From NCBI RefSeq assembly GCF_002887775.1, contig NZ_LOCM01000011.1, forward strand, positions 1-64,000: a stretch of 64,000 nucleotides of DNA, given 5' to 3'. The notes below the pieces were generated by a model. It saw nothing but the letters and a program-made list of their open reading frames with translations, was not told where the DNA came from and did not search any database. Positions within the stretch are counted from its first letter, which is position 1. Every line of letters starts with the position of its first letter. The stretch is from Streptococcus penaeicida. GTDB lineage: Bacteria > Bacillota > Bacilli > Lactobacillales > Streptococcaceae. This document shows positions 62,698 through 64,000 of the stretch, piece by piece. Made by a program: the position numbers and the translations under genes.

Positions 62698-63921
62698 ATG
62701 TTAGACAACGCGCTATTAGAACGTTTTTTGAAGTACGTTAAAGTTAACACTCGCAGTGATGCTGCTAGTGAGACAACTCCAAGTACACAAAGTCAAGTTG
62801 ATTTTGCATTAAACATTCTAAAACCTGAGATGGAAGCAATCGGCTTGCAAGATGTTCACTATATTTCCGAAAATGGTTATATCATTGGAACATTACCAGC
62901 TAACGCTAGTCATTTAACTCGAAGGATTGGCTTTATTTCCCATATTGATACAGCAGATTTTAATGCTGACAATGTTAATCCTCAAATCATTGAGAATTAT
63001 CAAGGTGGCGAAATTATTTTAGGTACTTCTGGCTACTCTCTATTACCTGATGAGTTTCCTAACATGAATAAATATCTTGGTCAAACATTGATCACTACTG
63101 ATGGAACAACTTTACTCGGTTCTGATGACAAATCTGGTATTGCTGAGATTATGACAGCAATTGAGTTTCTTGTGGCAAATCCAGATATTGAACATTGTGA
63201 AATCCGTGTTGCATTTGGTCCAGATGAAGAAATCGGTGTTGGTGCTGATAAATTTGATGTTGAGGACTTCAATGTTGATTTTGCTTACACTGTCGATGGT
63301 GGTCCTTTAGGTGAGTTACAATTTGAAACATTCAGCGCAGCTGGCTTAGATTTGAAATTCTTAGGACGTAACGTGCACCCTGGTACTGCCAAAGGGCAAA
63401 TGGTTAACGCTTTGCAATTAGCCATAGACTTCCATAATCAATTACCTAAGGAAGAGCGCCCTGAGTACACTGATGGTTATGATGGTTTCTATATGCTTGA
63501 TGAAATGTCAGGAAATGTTGAAGAAGCAACAAGTACTTACATTATTCGTGATTTCCAAGATGACTCTTTCCAAGCAAGAAAAGCAAAAGTACAAGAAATT
63601 GCTGATAAAATGAATGCTGAACTTGGTAATGAACGTGTACAAGTGCATTTATATGATCAATACTATAACATGCGCAAAATCATTGAAAAAGATATGACGC
63701 CAATTGAGTTAGCTAAAGAAGTGATGGAAGACTTAGACATCAAACCAATTATAGAACCAGTTCGTGGTGGTACTGATGGTTCTAAGATTTCCTTCATGGG
63801 TATTCCGACTCCTAATATTTTTGCTGGTGGTGAAAATATGCATGGTCGATATGAATTTGTTAGCCTTGAAACGATGGAAAAAGCAGTTCAAGTTATTCTT
63901 GGAATTGTTCAAAAACCATAA
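62698..63921 (+). CDS. pepT: tripeptide aminopeptidase PepT (peptidase T)
   Basis: PepT is a cytoplasmic zinc peptidase (M20B) that removes the N-terminal residue from tripeptides. The 407-residue protein has FISHIDTAD (first zinc His and Asp near 78-82), [12 protein letters not shown] near 140 (bridging Asp), the catalytic [13 protein letters not shown] near 175, [10 protein letters not shown] near 197 and the C-terminal [18 protein letters not shown] with the last zinc His near 379. I begin at ATG 62698 after GAGGTGG; the frame extends to 62668 through the promoter. Length is exactly typical. Nutritional peptide use is the usual role. Confidence 0.95.
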   Translation: MLDNALLERFLKYVKVNTRSDAASETTPSTQSQVDFALNILKPEMEAIGLQDVHYISENGYIIGTLPANASHLTRRIGFISHIDTADFNADNVNPQIIENYQGGEIILGTSGYSLLPDEFPNMNKYLGQTLITTDGTTLLGSDDKSGIAEIMTAIEFLVANPDIEHCEIRVAFGPDEEIGVGADKFDVEDFNVDFAYTVDGGPLGELQFETFSAAGLDLKFLGRNVHPGTAKGQMVNALQLAIDFHNQLPKEERPEYTDGYDGFYMLDEMSGNVEEATSTYIIRDFQDDSFQARKAKVQEIADKMNAELGNERVQVHLYDQYYNMRKIIEKDMTPIELAKEVMEDLDIKPIIEPVRGGTDGSKISFMGIPTPNIFAGGENMHGRYEFVSLETMEKAVQVILGIVQKP

Positions 63922-63953
63922 TGATAAGTTTTTAAAAAAAGGGGCTATAACAA

Positions 63954-64000
63954 ATGATTAAATTATTTGGAAAAATAAGATACCATTGGCAACCAGAATT
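63954..64000 (+). CDS. start of a further gene (runs off window)
   Basis: An ATG at 63954, with AAGGGG 9-10 bp upstream, opens MIKLFGKIRYHWQPE and continues past the end of the window. The short distance from pepT (32 bp) and the absence of a terminator suggest co-transcription. Fifteen residues are too few to name a family. Confidence 0.5.
   Translation, partial: MIKLFGKIRYHWQPE

Overview
The window is chromosomal DNA of a low-GC Firmicute, almost certainly a Streptococcus of the pyogenic/agalactiae/uberis type. Evidence: a preQ1-II riboswitch in front of queT (a riboswitch class confined to Streptococcaceae), the epuA-endA pair, RexB/RexA instead of AddAB/RecBCD, a 65-residue AtpE with the streptococcal gene order atpEBFHAGDC, and a rhamnose-polysaccharide locus opening with rmlD-rgpA-rgpB. 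I cannot fix the species from sequence alone.

Layout. 1-2700: the edge of an IS1182-type insertion sequence, then an AT-rich accessory cassette. It carries a DUF4041/GIY-YIG-type nuclease gene and the decayed remains of a second gene. Two inverted copies of a structured ~140-150 bp repeat flank it, with a 22-bp direct repeat just outside. 2718-6102: a TMEM175-type channel, the queuosine-precursor transporter queT and the NAD-dependent DNA ligase ligA. 6117-17562: diacylglycerol kinase dgkB and pullulanase pulA, then the glycogen operon glgB-glgC-glgD-glgA-glgP. 17627-24272: the complete F1Fo-ATPase operon behind two promoters. 24374-33631: a DUF1146 gene, murA, epuA, endA, a T-box-controlled pheS-GNAT-pheT unit, an OsmC-like protein and a two-gene HrtBA-like ABC exporter. 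33755-41762: a zinc metallopeptidase on the minus strand, then the rexB-rexA recombination nuclease. 41885-45675: rpsU, mscL (minus), dnaG and rpoD. 45677-45925: an array of ~51-bp units whose stems differ but still pair. 46062-60732: a MIP18/DUF59 iron-sulfur assembly gene, rmlD, and a cell-wall rhamnopolysaccharide cluster. It keeps the conserved first steps (RmlD, RgpA, RgpB, and a GacI/GacJ-like pair) but has a Wzx-type flippase, LicD, an IspD/TarI-like cytidylyltransferase and an SDR, and lacks the RgpC/RgpD ABC transporter. This content recalls the group B carbohydrate locus more than the group A one. 60745-64000: an exported amidase with six ChW-type repeats, pepT and the start of a further gene.

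Nine single-base frameshifts interrupt eight otherwise full-length genes (ligA, atpA, an ABC permease, a zinc peptidase, licD, the IspD-like gene, a GT4 gene and, twice, the amidase). Each is explained by loss of one base from a short run of identical bases. Because ligA and atpA are essential or nearly so, I read them as sequencing or assembly errors and give the full gene extents.

The two observations most likely to be new are the structured repeat family flanking the nuclease cassette and the stem-swapping 51-bp array behind rpoD. In both, stem sequences differ between copies while pairing is preserved, which suggests selection on a folded nucleic acid.
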